64,000 nucleotides of DNA from positions 26,702-90,701 of the forward strand of contig JAEINR010000017.1 in NCBI GenBank assembly GCA_016342325.1, read 5' to 3'. The notes under the pieces are model-generated. The model had not been told where the DNA came from. It worked only from the letters and a program-made list of their open reading frames with translations, and made no database searches. The DNA is from Desulfobacterium sp. GTDB lineage: Bacteria; Desulfobacterota; Desulfobacteria; Desulfobacterales; Desulfobacteraceae. Shown here piece by piece: positions 32,841 through 41,421 of the stretch. Both the position numbers and the translations under genes were made by a program. Numbering within the stretch: position 1 is the first letter of the stretch; the number at the start of each line of letters is the position of its first letter.

Positions 32841-35242
32841 CCATTGCAGGCATTGTCCTGCTCTACGCCCTTGCCCTGATCCTCTCCTTCAACCTCCACC
32901 TGGACGAGAAGATCACCACTATGCTTCCGGACAACGATGCAGAGGTGGCGGATTTCACATTTACCATTGACAATCTTCCCCTGATGGATGCGCTTTATAT
33001 TGATATACAGGCGAACACGGACAGCCCTGACCCTTCAAACGAAACCGCAGATCGTCTTTTTGAGGACCTTGGCCAATCGGAATTTTTCACGGATGTTCTC
33101 TACAAAATCTCTGCCCGGGATCTCTTGAACCTTGTACAGCTCATGGATCGAAAAAATACCCTTCTCATCAATGAATCGGATCTTGCCGGCATCAAGGCAT
33201 CCCTTGAACCGGGAACCCTTTCCATGCGTTTTTCCGAAATCAAGCGGCAAATCATTGGGCCTGCCGGGCTGTTTTCCGTTAAAAATGTGAGAACCGACCC
33301 GTTGAATATTACCCAGGGGGTCATGGCGAAGCTTGAACCCTTGAAGGCCATGGCAACGGGTATCACCATCCGGGAAGGGCGGATCACAAGTCCCGACGGC
33401 AAACACATTCTTATGGTGGCCCACCCGGACTTTCCAGCGGTGGACACGGTAAAGGGAAAGGAGATGATTGGGTTCCTGAACCGCCTCAGGCAGGCCCATG
33501 AGACCCAAGGGGTAACGATTGGGTTCAGCGGGGCCCATGTGGCCACCCTGGATAATTCCCTGACCATACAAAAGGATGTGAAGCGAACCGTGGTGGCCCT
33601 TTCCCTTGCCATCGTCCTCATGGGGGCGCTTTTTTTCAGACAGAAGCGCTTCCTGGTTCTTATCTTTTTTCCGGCAGGTTTCGGGCTGACCCTTGCCTCG
33701 GCCCTGGTCAGCCTCACCGACCCCTATGTCTCCGCCATTGCCCTGGGCTGCGGCGCGGTGCTCGTGGGAATCACCGTTGACTTTGGCATCCATCTTCTGT
33801 TTCACCTTGACCAGGTCGACCATACCCGGTCCCAGGCCCCGGCCCTGTTTGCCTCCCTGTCCCGGCCCCTGGCCACCTGCAGCGGCACCACGGCCCTTGC
33901 GCTTTTCTCCCTGTTGTTCTCGTCCATCCCCGGCCAGAGACAGATGGGGCTTTTTGCCGGCACCGGGGTGTTGGTGGCTGCTCTTTTTGCAGGCTTTGGC
34001 CTGATCCACTTTATCCCCAATCCACCCAGAAGAATTTCAAAACCGGTGATTCCCCTGGTGAAGTTCTGCGCGATCCTTCTCAAGACAAAACAAAAAAACA
34101 GAACCGGGATTCTTTTCAGTGCCCTGGTTCTCCTGGTGCTTTCTTCCTGGGGCATCACCCGGTTTGAATTCCAGGGTAATATTTCGGCGTTGAACCATTT
34201 GAGTCCCCGGGTTGCGGCGGATCAAGCCCGTTTTATGGGAACCTGGGGAAACACAACTGCCGTAACTGCCCTTGTCCAGGCCGATACCACCCAGGAGGCC
34301 CTTGAAAAAAATGACCGGCTCCATGACTTCTGCAAAACCCTTGAACAAAAAGGGCTGATAAAAAAGACAGCCTCCCTTGCAGCCATTCTCCCCTCGATCA
34401 ACACCCAGGAACACAACAGGAAACAATGGACGGCGTTCTGGAATCCTGACACGGTTGAAAAAACAAAAAAGGTTTTTGAAGAACTGGGAAGGCAACAGGG
34501 ATTTGCTTCCCCTACCTTTGCCCCCTTTTTCGCGTCCATCCCACGGCCGGTCTCCTTTCTTTTGCCCGGGGATTACAAGGAGACCGCCATCCGGGACCTT
34601 ATCGATTCACGGCTGGTCTTTACCAAGGCGGGGAAAACCATCGTGGTAACCACCTTTGAGGCCCTGCCTGCCACGGACATGGCCACGCTTAAATCCTTGT
34701 TTAAACAGGCCGTTCCAGGGGTCGTCGTATTTGATTCAAGTCATTTTACCCGCCATCTTGCAGGCACGGTATCGGCCGAGTTCATCAAAATAGCAGCCAT
34801 TGCCGTTTGTGCGATCCTGATCTCGTTGTTTTTTTTCCTGAAGGATCCACGGTTGGTGATGGCAGCGGTTATGCCGGTGATGGCAGGGGGCTATGTTACC
34901 CTGGGCCTGCTGGGTCTGTTGAACATTCCCATCAATCTCATCAGCATTCTGTTTATCGTGTTTGTGTTTGGCGTGGGGGTGGATTTCAGCGTGTTCATGA
35001 TACACCAGCGGATCCGGGACATTGACGACACCCAAGGAGAAAGCCGGCTTGCCGTCACCTGCGGTTCCGTCATCATTTGCGCCATGACCACCATTGTGGC
35101 CTTTGGCTGTCTCATGACCGCAGACCACGCCGCCCTTGTTTCCATTGGGGCCGCTGGTCTCATGGGCATGGTCTCCTGCCTGGTTATCTCCCTTGTCATG
35201 ATCCCCATGCTGCCTGACAGCATGTTCAACCCAAAGCGATGA
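32816..35242 (+). CDS. MMPL/RND-family exporter
   Basis: An 808-residue membrane protein with two repeated halves. Each half has one membrane helix, a large periplasmic domain and five further helices: the first cluster lies around 255-400 and the second around 650-808. Charged residues within the helices are present (TVDFGIHLLFH and GVDFSVFMIHQ). MMPL proteins export lipids, often passing them to a LolA-like carrier. It overlaps the lipoprotein gene by 25 bases. Likely exporter of the aryl-polyene lipid. Confidence 0.9.
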   Translation: MYPGKRLLTIAGIVLLYALALILSFNLHLDEKITTMLPDNDAEVADFTFTIDNLPLMDALYIDIQANTDSPDPSNETADRLFEDLGQSEFFTDVLYKISARDLLNLVQLMDRKNTLLINESDLAGIKASLEPGTLSMRFSEIKRQIIGPAGLFSVKNVRTDPLNITQGVMAKLEPLKAMATGITIREGRITSPDGKHILMVAHPDFPAVDTVKGKEMIGFLNRLRQAHETQGVTIGFSGAHVATLDNSLTIQKDVKRTVVALSLAIVLMGALFFRQKRFLVLIFFPAGFGLTLASALVSLTDPYVSAIALGCGAVLVGITVDFGIHLLFHLDQVDHTRSQAPALFASLSRPLATCSGTTALALFSLLFSSIPGQRQMGLFAGTGVLVAALFAGFGLIHFIPNPPRRISKPVIPLVKFCAILLKTKQKNRTGILFSALVLLVLSSWGITRFEFQGNISALNHLSPRVAADQARFMGTWGNTTAVTALVQADTTQEALEKNDRLHDFCKTLEQKGLIKKTASLAAILPSINTQEHNRKQWTAFWNPDTVEKTKKVFEELGRQQGFASPTFAPFFASIPRPVSFLLPGDYKETAIRDLIDSRLVFTKAGKTIVVTTFEALPATDMATLKSLFKQAVPGVVVFDSSHFTRHLAGTVSAEFIKIAAIAVCAILISLFFFLKDPRLVMAAVMPVMAGGYVTLGLLGLLNIPINLISILFIVFVFGVGVDFSVFMIHQRIRDIDDTQGESRLAVTCGSVIICAMTTIVAFGCLMTADHAALVSIGAAGLMGMVSCLVISLVMIPMLPDSMFNPKR

Positions 35243-35316
35243 TCAGAAAACTTTTCTGGTTCCGGTTTGTTCGGGCTAAGAAAATAATGGTTTACCACGA
35301 AAACCAGGCATGAAAA

Positions 35317-36663
35317 TTAATTTCTAGGGGCAAGGAGAAAGTCCCACAGCAATCCCTTGAACCCGAACATGTTCAACGCCTTCATTCGTATTTCGCCTTT
35401 GGAAGGCGGATATATCCTGTCTTTTCTCTTGCCGAATCCTGCGAGGATTCGGGCGTTGATCTCCCGGGCGTCAATTTTTGGCGAGAAATAGTAAACCGGT
35501 TTTAACAGGGAATCCGTGTCCGAAAGAATGTTCTCCTTGATGGCCCGGGTATGAAGGTCTGTTCCGGGAAGGATTCGAATACCCGAATAGGCAAACACCA
35601 CACAGTGATTGAGGCCCTCGATGTTTCGAAGCCCTTCCTCCACTGTTTCGATACGCTCCCCAGGACCGCCGAACATGATGAAATGGGCTGCCGGGATCTC
35701 TTCTTTCCGGCAAAGTTCGTTGGTTTTCACCACATCCGAAAACGAGAACCCCTTGTTGATTCCTTCCAGGGTTTCATCACAGCCGGCATCGGTGCCAAGC
35801 TCCACGGCGTAAAGTCCCGAGCGTTTCATCACCCCCAGTCCTTCCTTTGATATCCCCTTTGGGGAAAAAAAGGCTGACCAGCGGACATCAAGGTCCCTGC
35901 GTATGATCTCCTCGGCAATCACAAGGTGATTGCCCTGGGCGTCGTTGAACAATGAGTCCGTGAAGAACAGGGAGCGGATGCCGTGGTCCTTTTTGAGGCG
36001 TTCAATGTCGTCCACCACGGCAATGGGATCCCGGAAACGAAACCGTGTTCCTTCAAGGGCGGGGTAACTGCAATAGGCGCACCTGTTTGGGCATCCTCTT
36101 TTGGTCTGGAGGTTCGCCATGGCGCTTTTTTCAACGTAAAATTGCAGAAGATCGTCATTGAAATCCGGGGAGATCATCTCGTCTCCCGGGATGAGCCTTG
36201 AAGCGGAGACAAGGATCCTTGGCTGGGGGATGTTTTGTTCCATGGCAGCGATGAATTGTGGAAAGCTGTTCTCTCCTTCTCCGACAATGCCGTGGTCGGC
36301 ACCGGTGTAATCAAGGATTTCCTGGGGTAGCAGAGAAAACGCCGACCCGCCAAGCACGGTGGGTGAATTCGAGAGGGTTTTTACATGGGAGACAAGGGCT
36401 TTTACATCCTTTAAGAACCAGCCGTCATCACTTGTCGAATCCACATTGTCGATGTTGCGGATGGAAATGCCGATGAAATCCGGGTCAAATTCTTGAATGG
36501 CGGTATTCAGGCTCGCCAGGTTCTGCTGTTTTTCAAGAAAGTCAAATTGCGCCACGGTGTGGCCATGATTCTTCAGGGAGGCTGCGACAATGGCCATGCC
36601 AATGGGATAGACAGGGTTGGGACAGGTGCAGGTATTGGATGATATTAGAAAAATTCTACTCAT
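35317..36663 (-). CDS. B12-binding domain radical SAM protein 3
   Basis: 448 residues from ATG 36663, which overlaps the stop of the PagL-like gene; the longer frame start at 36675 is less likely. The N-terminal cobalamin-like domain includes VLGGSAFSLLP and DHGIVGEGE. The cluster motif is C191-x3-C195-x2-C198 in KRGCPNRCAYCSYPALEG. Similar proteins occur in lipid-biosynthesis operons of delta-proteobacteria and anammox bacteria, as I recall. Last gene of its operon, convergent with the MMPL gene. Substrate unknown. Confidence 0.85.
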   Translation of the reverse strand: MSRIFLISSNTCTCPNPVYPIGMAIVAASLKNHGHTVAQFDFLEKQQNLASLNTAIQEFDPDFIGISIRNIDNVDSTSDDGWFLKDVKALVSHVKTLSNSPTVLGGSAFSLLPQEILDYTGADHGIVGEGENSFPQFIAAMEQNIPQPRILVSASRLIPGDEMISPDFNDDLLQFYVEKSAMANLQTKRGCPNRCAYCSYPALEGTRFRFRDPIAVVDDIERLKKDHGIRSLFFTDSLFNDAQGNHLVIAEEIIRRDLDVRWSAFFSPKGISKEGLGVMKRSGLYAVELGTDAGCDETLEGINKGFSFSDVVKTNELCRKEEIPAAHFIMFGGPGERIETVEEGLRNIEGLNHCVVFAYSGIRILPGTDLHTRAIKENILSDTDSLLKPVYYFSPKIDAREINARILAGFGKRKDRIYPPSKGEIRMKALNMFGFKGLLWDFLLAPRN

Positions 36664-37247
36664 AGGGGGTTCCATGGGTTTAGATAGCGTCCGATTAACA
36701 AGACAACGGCATTCGAACCCCGATTGTCGGAATGAAGATTACCATTTGACAGGTGCCAGAGTCCTAGGCTGCAGAAGAGCGGCGGATGGCCTTTGATCTT
36801 TATCTCGGTTCCGATCCCGGCCCTTGGGTTGAAATTCAGGTTCAACCCCTGGCCGTCAACCCTGTAGCCGGTGTAAGCAAGTCCAATGCCCGCCTCGACA
36901 TAGGGCCGAAACCTTTGGGTCTCAAGTGTGTCCAGGTAAAGCAGTGCCTCTATTCCGGATGAGAGTATCAGGTCCTCTGTGTTCAAGGAGGAACCAATGC
37001 TCAGCTCAGTTTTGAATTTCAGGTTTTCCGGGGCCTGGTGACCCCAGATACGATCATAATCAAAAAGAAGAAAGGCGCTGACACCGACAAAATCCCTGGC
37101 ACTTCCAGGATCGTAGGCCAAGCCGGCCATGGCACCGATTCCGACCCTGGGCTTTAGAGATGATAGATCCTGGGCACCGGCATCGGTCCCAACCAGGAAA
37201 ACCTGGCCTAGCAGGAATATCAGAAGGAATAGGAGTCTGGCTCCCAT
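36660..37247 (-). CDS. PagL-like acyloxyacyl hydrolase (lipid A 3-O-deacylase family)
   Basis: 195 residues from ATG 37247, two bases after the ACP stop, with a signal peptide (GARLLFLLIFLLGQVFLVG). The rest alternates like an outer-membrane beta-barrel. The C-terminal motif GLWHLSNGNLHSDNRGSN matches the PagL active site His-x-Ser-Asn with its downstream Asn residues. PagL removes the 3-O acyl chain of lipid A in the outer membrane. In this operon it may act on lipid A or on the pathway lipid. The longer in-frame start has no signal peptide and overlaps the ACP. Confidence 0.8.
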   Translation of the reverse strand: MGARLLFLLIFLLGQVFLVGTDAGAQDLSSLKPRVGIGAMAGLAYDPGSARDFVGVSAFLLFDYDRIWGHQAPENLKFKTELSIGSSLNTEDLILSSGIEALLYLDTLETQRFRPYVEAGIGLAYTGYRVDGQGLNLNFNPRAGIGTEIKIKGHPPLFCSLGLWHLSNGNLHSDNRGSNAVVLLIGRYLNPWNPL

Positions 37248-37248
37248 A

Positions 37249-37521
37249 TCACCCTTGATTTTCCTGGATAAACCGGGCCAGGGTTTCGATTGACTGGAAT
37301 ACCGGCTTTGCCTGTTCCATGCTGGTGATTTCAACACCGAAATGGGTCTGGAGCTGAACAACCAGTTCGACGGCATCAAGGGAATCAAGTTCAAGTCCTT
37401 CACCAAACAGCGGTGCGTTGTCATCGATCTCTCCCGGATCTATGTCCTCCAGGTTCAACTCTTCAACAATTACTTTTTTAAGCTGCTCTTTTAACCCATC
37501 AAATTCGATTACGCTACCCAC
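37249..37521 (-). CDS. Acyl carrier protein (ACP 3)
   Basis: A 90-residue acidic protein with the attachment motif GLELDSLDAVELV (Ser near residue 47). It is set between the LpxL-like acyltransferase and the PagL-like gene. A dedicated ACP here suggests that the acyltransferase uses a cluster-made chain rather than bulk fatty acids. Third ACP of the region. Confidence 0.92.
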   Translation of the reverse strand: MGSVIEFDGLKEQLKKVIVEELNLEDIDPGEIDDNAPLFGEGLELDSLDAVELVVQLQTHFGVEITSMEQAKPVFQSIETLARFIQENQG

Positions 37522-37618
37522 AATAAATTCAACCTTTTTATATAAAGTTAACTAACAGAGGCAAGTCCATGCCTAGGATATCCATGGTCGGGCAGGAAGT
37601 CCAAACCAAAAATTTCTA

Positions 37619-38548
37619 TCATAGTTTCCACATATTGTAAAAATTAAAAAACTGGTAGGGAAATTTTTCGCAATACTGCTCAAGGGAGGCGATATAGTCG
37701 TCCAGATAGGGCTGATACGCCGCTTTCTTTCTGCCAAGACCCTGGGGCACCCGGATCACTTTTGAAAGCTCAACCCTGTAGTCGACACCCCCAAGCTTGC
37801 TTGCAAACAGCACGAGTATCGGTGCCCCGGTGGCCGAGGCGATCCTGAAAGCGCTGTAGGGGAATCGCGCTTCTGCCCCAAGGAACTGAGCATCCAGGCC
37901 GTTCTTATCCGCTTCAAAGAGCCTGTCACCCATGACCGAGACCCCCTCTCCCCGGGCAAGGGCTTTCATGATATCGATGGTGCCACCAAGATAACCTGAG
38001 GAATCGATCACCTTGATGTTAGAGGCCTTATGCTTTAACAGATGGTAGTTGTCGTGGTCCTGGTATATCTGCATGACCATGTTCAAGGGGATCGGCAGAA
38101 AATCAAGGGCAGACATGGCTGCCTGCCAGCACCCTGCATGGGACATCAACAGAATAACCCCCTTGTTGTCTCCCTTATTGTGATTGATCAGCCCATGGAG
38201 CGCTTCTTTATCGGGGCAGGTGGCGTTCATGGCAGACGTTCCCTTGATGCTTACGGCGGCGCTGTCGATGAGGCCCCGGCCAAGGGAGACGATTAAACGA
38301 TAGGTGTGGATGAACACCCTGAAGCCGCCCGCATCTGGAAATCTTCTGGAGATGTAATGGGAAGCACTTTCCCTTGCCCTGGGGCTGAACAGCAGGTAGT
38401 AGAACACAACAACGTATAGAAGGGCATAGGCCGGTTTTTGACCCCCTGCCCGGATAAACCCGTAGAAAATTTTAATACCGAGCCCTGTCCCGAATTGCCG
38501 GGGCGTTTCTTTATTTTCCATGGATTGGGTCCCATTCTCGTCAGTCAC
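37619..38548 (-). CDS. LpxL/HtrB-like lipid acyltransferase with unusual HX4Q motif
   Basis: 309 residues from GTG 38548, which overlaps the glycosyltransferase stop and has GGGAG upstream. It has one N-terminal membrane helix (YALLYVVVFYYLLF) and the LPLAT fold. The catalytic motif reads H137-AGCW-Q142, so Gln replaces the usual Asp/Glu of HX4D/E. Downstream GVSVMGDRLFEADKNG matches the family. LpxL enzymes add secondary acyl chains to lipid A from acyl-ACP. The altered motif may lower or change activity, or the Asp role may be met elsewhere. Confidence 0.82.
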   Translation of the reverse strand: MTDENGTQSMENKETPRQFGTGLGIKIFYGFIRAGGQKPAYALLYVVVFYYLLFSPRARESASHYISRRFPDAGGFRVFIHTYRLIVSLGRGLIDSAAVSIKGTSAMNATCPDKEALHGLINHNKGDNKGVILLMSHAGCWQAAMSALDFLPIPLNMVMQIYQDHDNYHLLKHKASNIKVIDSSGYLGGTIDIMKALARGEGVSVMGDRLFEADKNGLDAQFLGAEARFPYSAFRIASATGAPILVLFASKLGGVDYRVELSKVIRVPQGLGRKKAAYQPYLDDYIASLEQYCEKFPYQFFNFYNMWKL

Positions 38549-39710
38549 TGGTGGTCAACTCCCCTATTTTTTTCTTCATGGTAACCAAAACCGAGTAGAT
38601 CAACCCGCCAACCATGAGGCTTGCTACAGGGGCAACAAGAAGAGAGCCAAGAAACCATTCAAACAGCCGGTCCAGGCATTGATATCCCAGGGTCTCCATG
38701 GAAATATCGGTTAAAAAACGGCCGTATCTCATGAAATGACCGGTCTCGATGCACAGGGCCGGCATAAAGGGGACCACGCAGAGCTGGCTTGTTGACAGCG
38801 CAACCAGCTTGTTGAGTCTGAAAAATCCCGAGATGATGAGGATGGCAAGGGTGTGGCAGGCAATGAGGGGAAGGGCTCCCAGAAACACCCCCACACCGCC
38901 TGACGTGGCTATCCTGGCAGGCGACATGTTGGAATCGGCAAGCCGTTTCAAGGACCGGACCGGTTTTAACACCGTGAGTTTTTCCGGCCGGGCATCCTCG
39001 TTGAACTGTTTGTGGGGAAACGGCAGAAAGGATCGCAGGGTCAGCCGGGCGTTAAGGTGGGTGAGATACAGGTTATCCTTGAGGAATTTAAAGTGGGAAA
39101 TTCGTTCACCCTTTGGCTGGTAAAGAACGGAGATATCCACATCTTTGAGGGCAATACCGGCCCAGGCCGACTTCACAAGGACTTCCACCTCAAAGGAATA
39201 GCGGTTTTCCTTAAAATTGAAAAACTCAAACAGGGCAAGGGGGTAGGCCCGAAATCCGCTCTGGACGTCGGCCACCTTGTGCCCCGTCTCTATCCTGAGC
39301 CAGAAATTTGAAAAGGACCGCCCGAACACCGAGGAAAAAGGAACGTTGTCCGTGTTAAAATCCCGCTTGCCGATGATAATGGCGGTGGGATGACACTCGA
39401 TCTTTATTTTGAACAAGGGAATGTCTTTGGGCCTGTGCTGAAGATCGGCATCCATGGTGATCATGTGGGTATACCCCAGGGAAAGCGCCTCTTTTGCACC
39501 GGTGCGAATGGCAGCCCCCTTACCCTGGTTCCTGGAATGGGACAGGCAGTGTACGTCAAGATCCCGTATGGTGTCCATTGAACCGTCGGTACTGCCGTCG
39601 TCTATCACCATTACGGCGCCATGGTAGCCAAGGGCCTCTTTCACCACCTGCCGCAGGCTGGTCCCGTGGTTGAACACAGGGATCAGAATCAGAATCTTAT
39701 TTTTTTCCAT
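38541..39710 (-). CDS. GT2 family glycosyltransferase with C-terminal membrane domain (DUF2062-like)
   Basis: 389 residues from ATG 39710; this start overlaps the radical SAM stop by 14 bases. The GT-A domain (about 1-240) has ILIPVFNHG, VIDDGSTDGS and the metal-binding DADLQHRPKD. The C-terminal 130 residues hold three hydrophobic segments typical of DUF2062 proteins. It would transfer a sugar or similar unit to a membrane lipid at the cytoplasmic face. Aryl-polyene clusters often encode a glycosyltransferase/acyltransferase pair, here as two coupled genes. Confidence 0.85.
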   Translation of the reverse strand: MEKNKILILIPVFNHGTSLRQVVKEALGYHGAVMVIDDGSTDGSMDTIRDLDVHCLSHSRNQGKGAAIRTGAKEALSLGYTHMITMDADLQHRPKDIPLFKIKIECHPTAIIIGKRDFNTDNVPFSSVFGRSFSNFWLRIETGHKVADVQSGFRAYPLALFEFFNFKENRYSFEVEVLVKSAWAGIALKDVDISVLYQPKGERISHFKFLKDNLYLTHLNARLTLRSFLPFPHKQFNEDARPEKLTVLKPVRSLKRLADSNMSPARIATSGGVGVFLGALPLIACHTLAILIISGFFRLNKLVALSTSQLCVVPFMPALCIETGHFMRYGRFLTDISMETLGYQCLDRLFEWFLGSLLVAPVASLMVGGLIYSVLVTMKKKIGELTTSD

Positions 39711-41145
39711 ATCGGGAACTGTTTCTCGCAAAACTTAGAAATTGGGGAAGCCCCATGATGAACCTGTACCAGGAGTCAGGAGAGCGCCAAACCATTGTAA
39801 AATACCCCCAAAGCACCTTGGCCCTCAGAAAGTGTTTTTTGTAGAACCTTACAAACAGCTCCTCGAGCCTCTCCTGGGTCATCCCCCTTGGGATGAAGAG
39901 AAAGTGCATGCAGTCCATTTTTTCAAGGTCATAGTCGAACTGGCCCTTGGTCTCGATATCCCGGGTCACAGGAGCCCCGGGAAAGGGGGTAAACTTGGCG
40001 AGGTTGAAATCATCCACAGGAAGGGAATAAACGTAATCCATGCTTTTTTTTATGCTGGATTCGCTTTCACCCGGAAGTCCCATCATCAACAACCCTTTGA
40101 CCCGGATGCCGGCCTTTTTGATGAGGCGTATCTTTTGCTCCAGCATCCTGAGATCGGCGTTTTTACGGTGCATGGCCAAAAGGTCGGGATCTCCTGTCTC
40201 AATGCCCAGGCTGATCATCCAGCATCCTGCCTGTTTCATTTTCTTGAGCAGGGGATAATCGATGTGCTCGGCCCTGACGGCACAGTTGAAGGTCATGGCA
40301 AGGGGCTTTGCAATCAGGCGGTCCATGAGGGTCTCCACCCGTTTCCGGTTAAAGGTGAACTGGTCGTCGTAAAAATTGATGTGGCGGATGTTAAACCGTG
40401 TTTTTAGATATTCCAGGTGGCGGTAGAGGTAGTCTGCCGAGTTGTAGCGAAAGCTTCTCCTGAACACGCTCCGGTCGCAATAGGAGCAGGCGTAGGGGCA
40501 CCCCCTGCTTGAGATGCAGCTGGTATTTGGCGTCTTGGGATAGTTGAATATGGGCAGACTATAACGTTCGGGATACCCTGCAAGCTTTTCATAGGCAGGA
40601 AAAGGAAGGGCATCAAGATCCAGGAGATGCTTTCTATATCCGTTAAAAAGAACTTCTCCGGAATCATCCCTGTGGACAATGCCCTCTATCTCGCCTATCC
40701 GGTCCGCATCGGCCAGCATAAGTTCCCGCAAGGCCTCTTCTCCCTCTCCAACGCAGACATAATCGATTCCGGGATACCCACGGAGAATGGCCTGTTTCAG
40801 GGCGGAAACATGGGGACCTCCGAATACGGACTTCACCTTGGGAAGAATCTGTTTGGCAAAGGTGAGAATCCGCACCCCGTCAAGAAAACTGGACGAGGTG
40901 CAGCTGAACCCGATGAAATCAGGTTGCTCTTCCAGGAGATACGCCTTGATCAGGGTATCGGAATCCGGGTTGGCATAGCAGTCGATGATGTCCGCTGTTA
41001 TTCCATTGGTCTCAAGATAGGCGGCAATGGATGCCAGGCCAAGGGGCGGCATGATGTTGGCCTTTCTTGAGATATCCTTGTCGGCATCAGCGGATTTGTA
41101 TCCAAGGGGATGCAACAGCAGTGCTTTTTTTTGTATCGACGTCAT
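39697..41145 (-). CDS. B12-binding domain radical SAM protein 4
   Basis: A 482-residue protein. The cobalamin-like domain covers about 1-150 (VFGGPHVSAL, YVCVGEGEEAL) and the radical SAM motif is C216-x3-C220-x2-C223 in SSRGCPYACSYC. The pattern is that of the HpnJ/BchE-like superfamily. First gene of the minus operon that ends with radical SAM protein 3. The operon promoter must lie in 41146-41421, which contains tandem repeats. Confidence 0.86.
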   Translation of the reverse strand: MTSIQKKALLLHPLGYKSADADKDISRKANIMPPLGLASIAAYLETNGITADIIDCYANPDSDTLIKAYLLEEQPDFIGFSCTSSSFLDGVRILTFAKQILPKVKSVFGGPHVSALKQAILRGYPGIDYVCVGEGEEALRELMLADADRIGEIEGIVHRDDSGEVLFNGYRKHLLDLDALPFPAYEKLAGYPERYSLPIFNYPKTPNTSCISSRGCPYACSYCDRSVFRRSFRYNSADYLYRHLEYLKTRFNIRHINFYDDQFTFNRKRVETLMDRLIAKPLAMTFNCAVRAEHIDYPLLKKMKQAGCWMISLGIETGDPDLLAMHRKNADLRMLEQKIRLIKKAGIRVKGLLMMGLPGESESSIKKSMDYVYSLPVDDFNLAKFTPFPGAPVTRDIETKGQFDYDLEKMDCMHFLFIPRGMTQERLEELFVRFYKKHFLRAKVLWGYFTMVWRSPDSWYRFIMGLPQFLSFARNSSRYGKK

Positions 41146-41200
41146 TGTATGGGTCCACTAATTCAGGGTCATGGTTGATCAAGGGATGTCGCCCTCCATA

Positions 41201-41318
41201 TGCCTTATCATTGGGGGATTTAACAGTCCCCTGCTTCCCGGATGCCTTATCCTTGGGATTTAGCAGGCCTGCCTCCCGGATGCTTTATCCTTGGGATTTA
41301 ACAGATCTGCCTCCGGGA
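41201..41318. repeat. Tandem repeat, three units of 38-42 bp
   Basis: Units at 41201-41242, 41243-41280 and 41281-41318 share TGCCTTATCCTTGGGATT, TTA-CAG and CTGCCTCCCGGA-like ends. The first unit has four extra bases. They lie in the gap between the radical SAM operon start and purC. There are no spacers, so this is not a CRISPR array. Confidence 0.85.
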
Positions 41319-41329
41319 TGGCAGGTGGC

Positions 41330-41371
41330 CAGGGTTTCCAGGTCGCCATGGTCGCATGTCTGGAAACCCTG
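41330..41371. repeat. 12-bp inverted repeat (hairpin) beside the tandem repeats
   Basis: CAGGGTTTCCAG (41330-41341) and CTGGAAACCCTG (41360-41371) are perfect inverted copies with an 18-base loop. No T-run follows on either strand. It lies after the purC stop on the minus strand and could stabilise the purC transcript end or act in expression of the next operon. Confidence 0.7.
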
Positions 41372-41421
41372 TATCGGTCATCCCCCAAGGTTTATCTCGG
41401 ACAATTTGATCGTTTTATGCT

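Noticed and set aside
7069..41145. Straight ladderane lipid cluster
   Set aside because: Radical SAM, CrtI-like and FabF genes would fit, but ammonia-lyase, aryl ligase, LolA and MMPL point to an aryl-polyene core. I keep ladderane-like chemistry only as a possible tailoring analogy.
41201..41318. CRISPR array
   Set aside because: The units follow one another without spacers and are imperfect; no cas gene is near.
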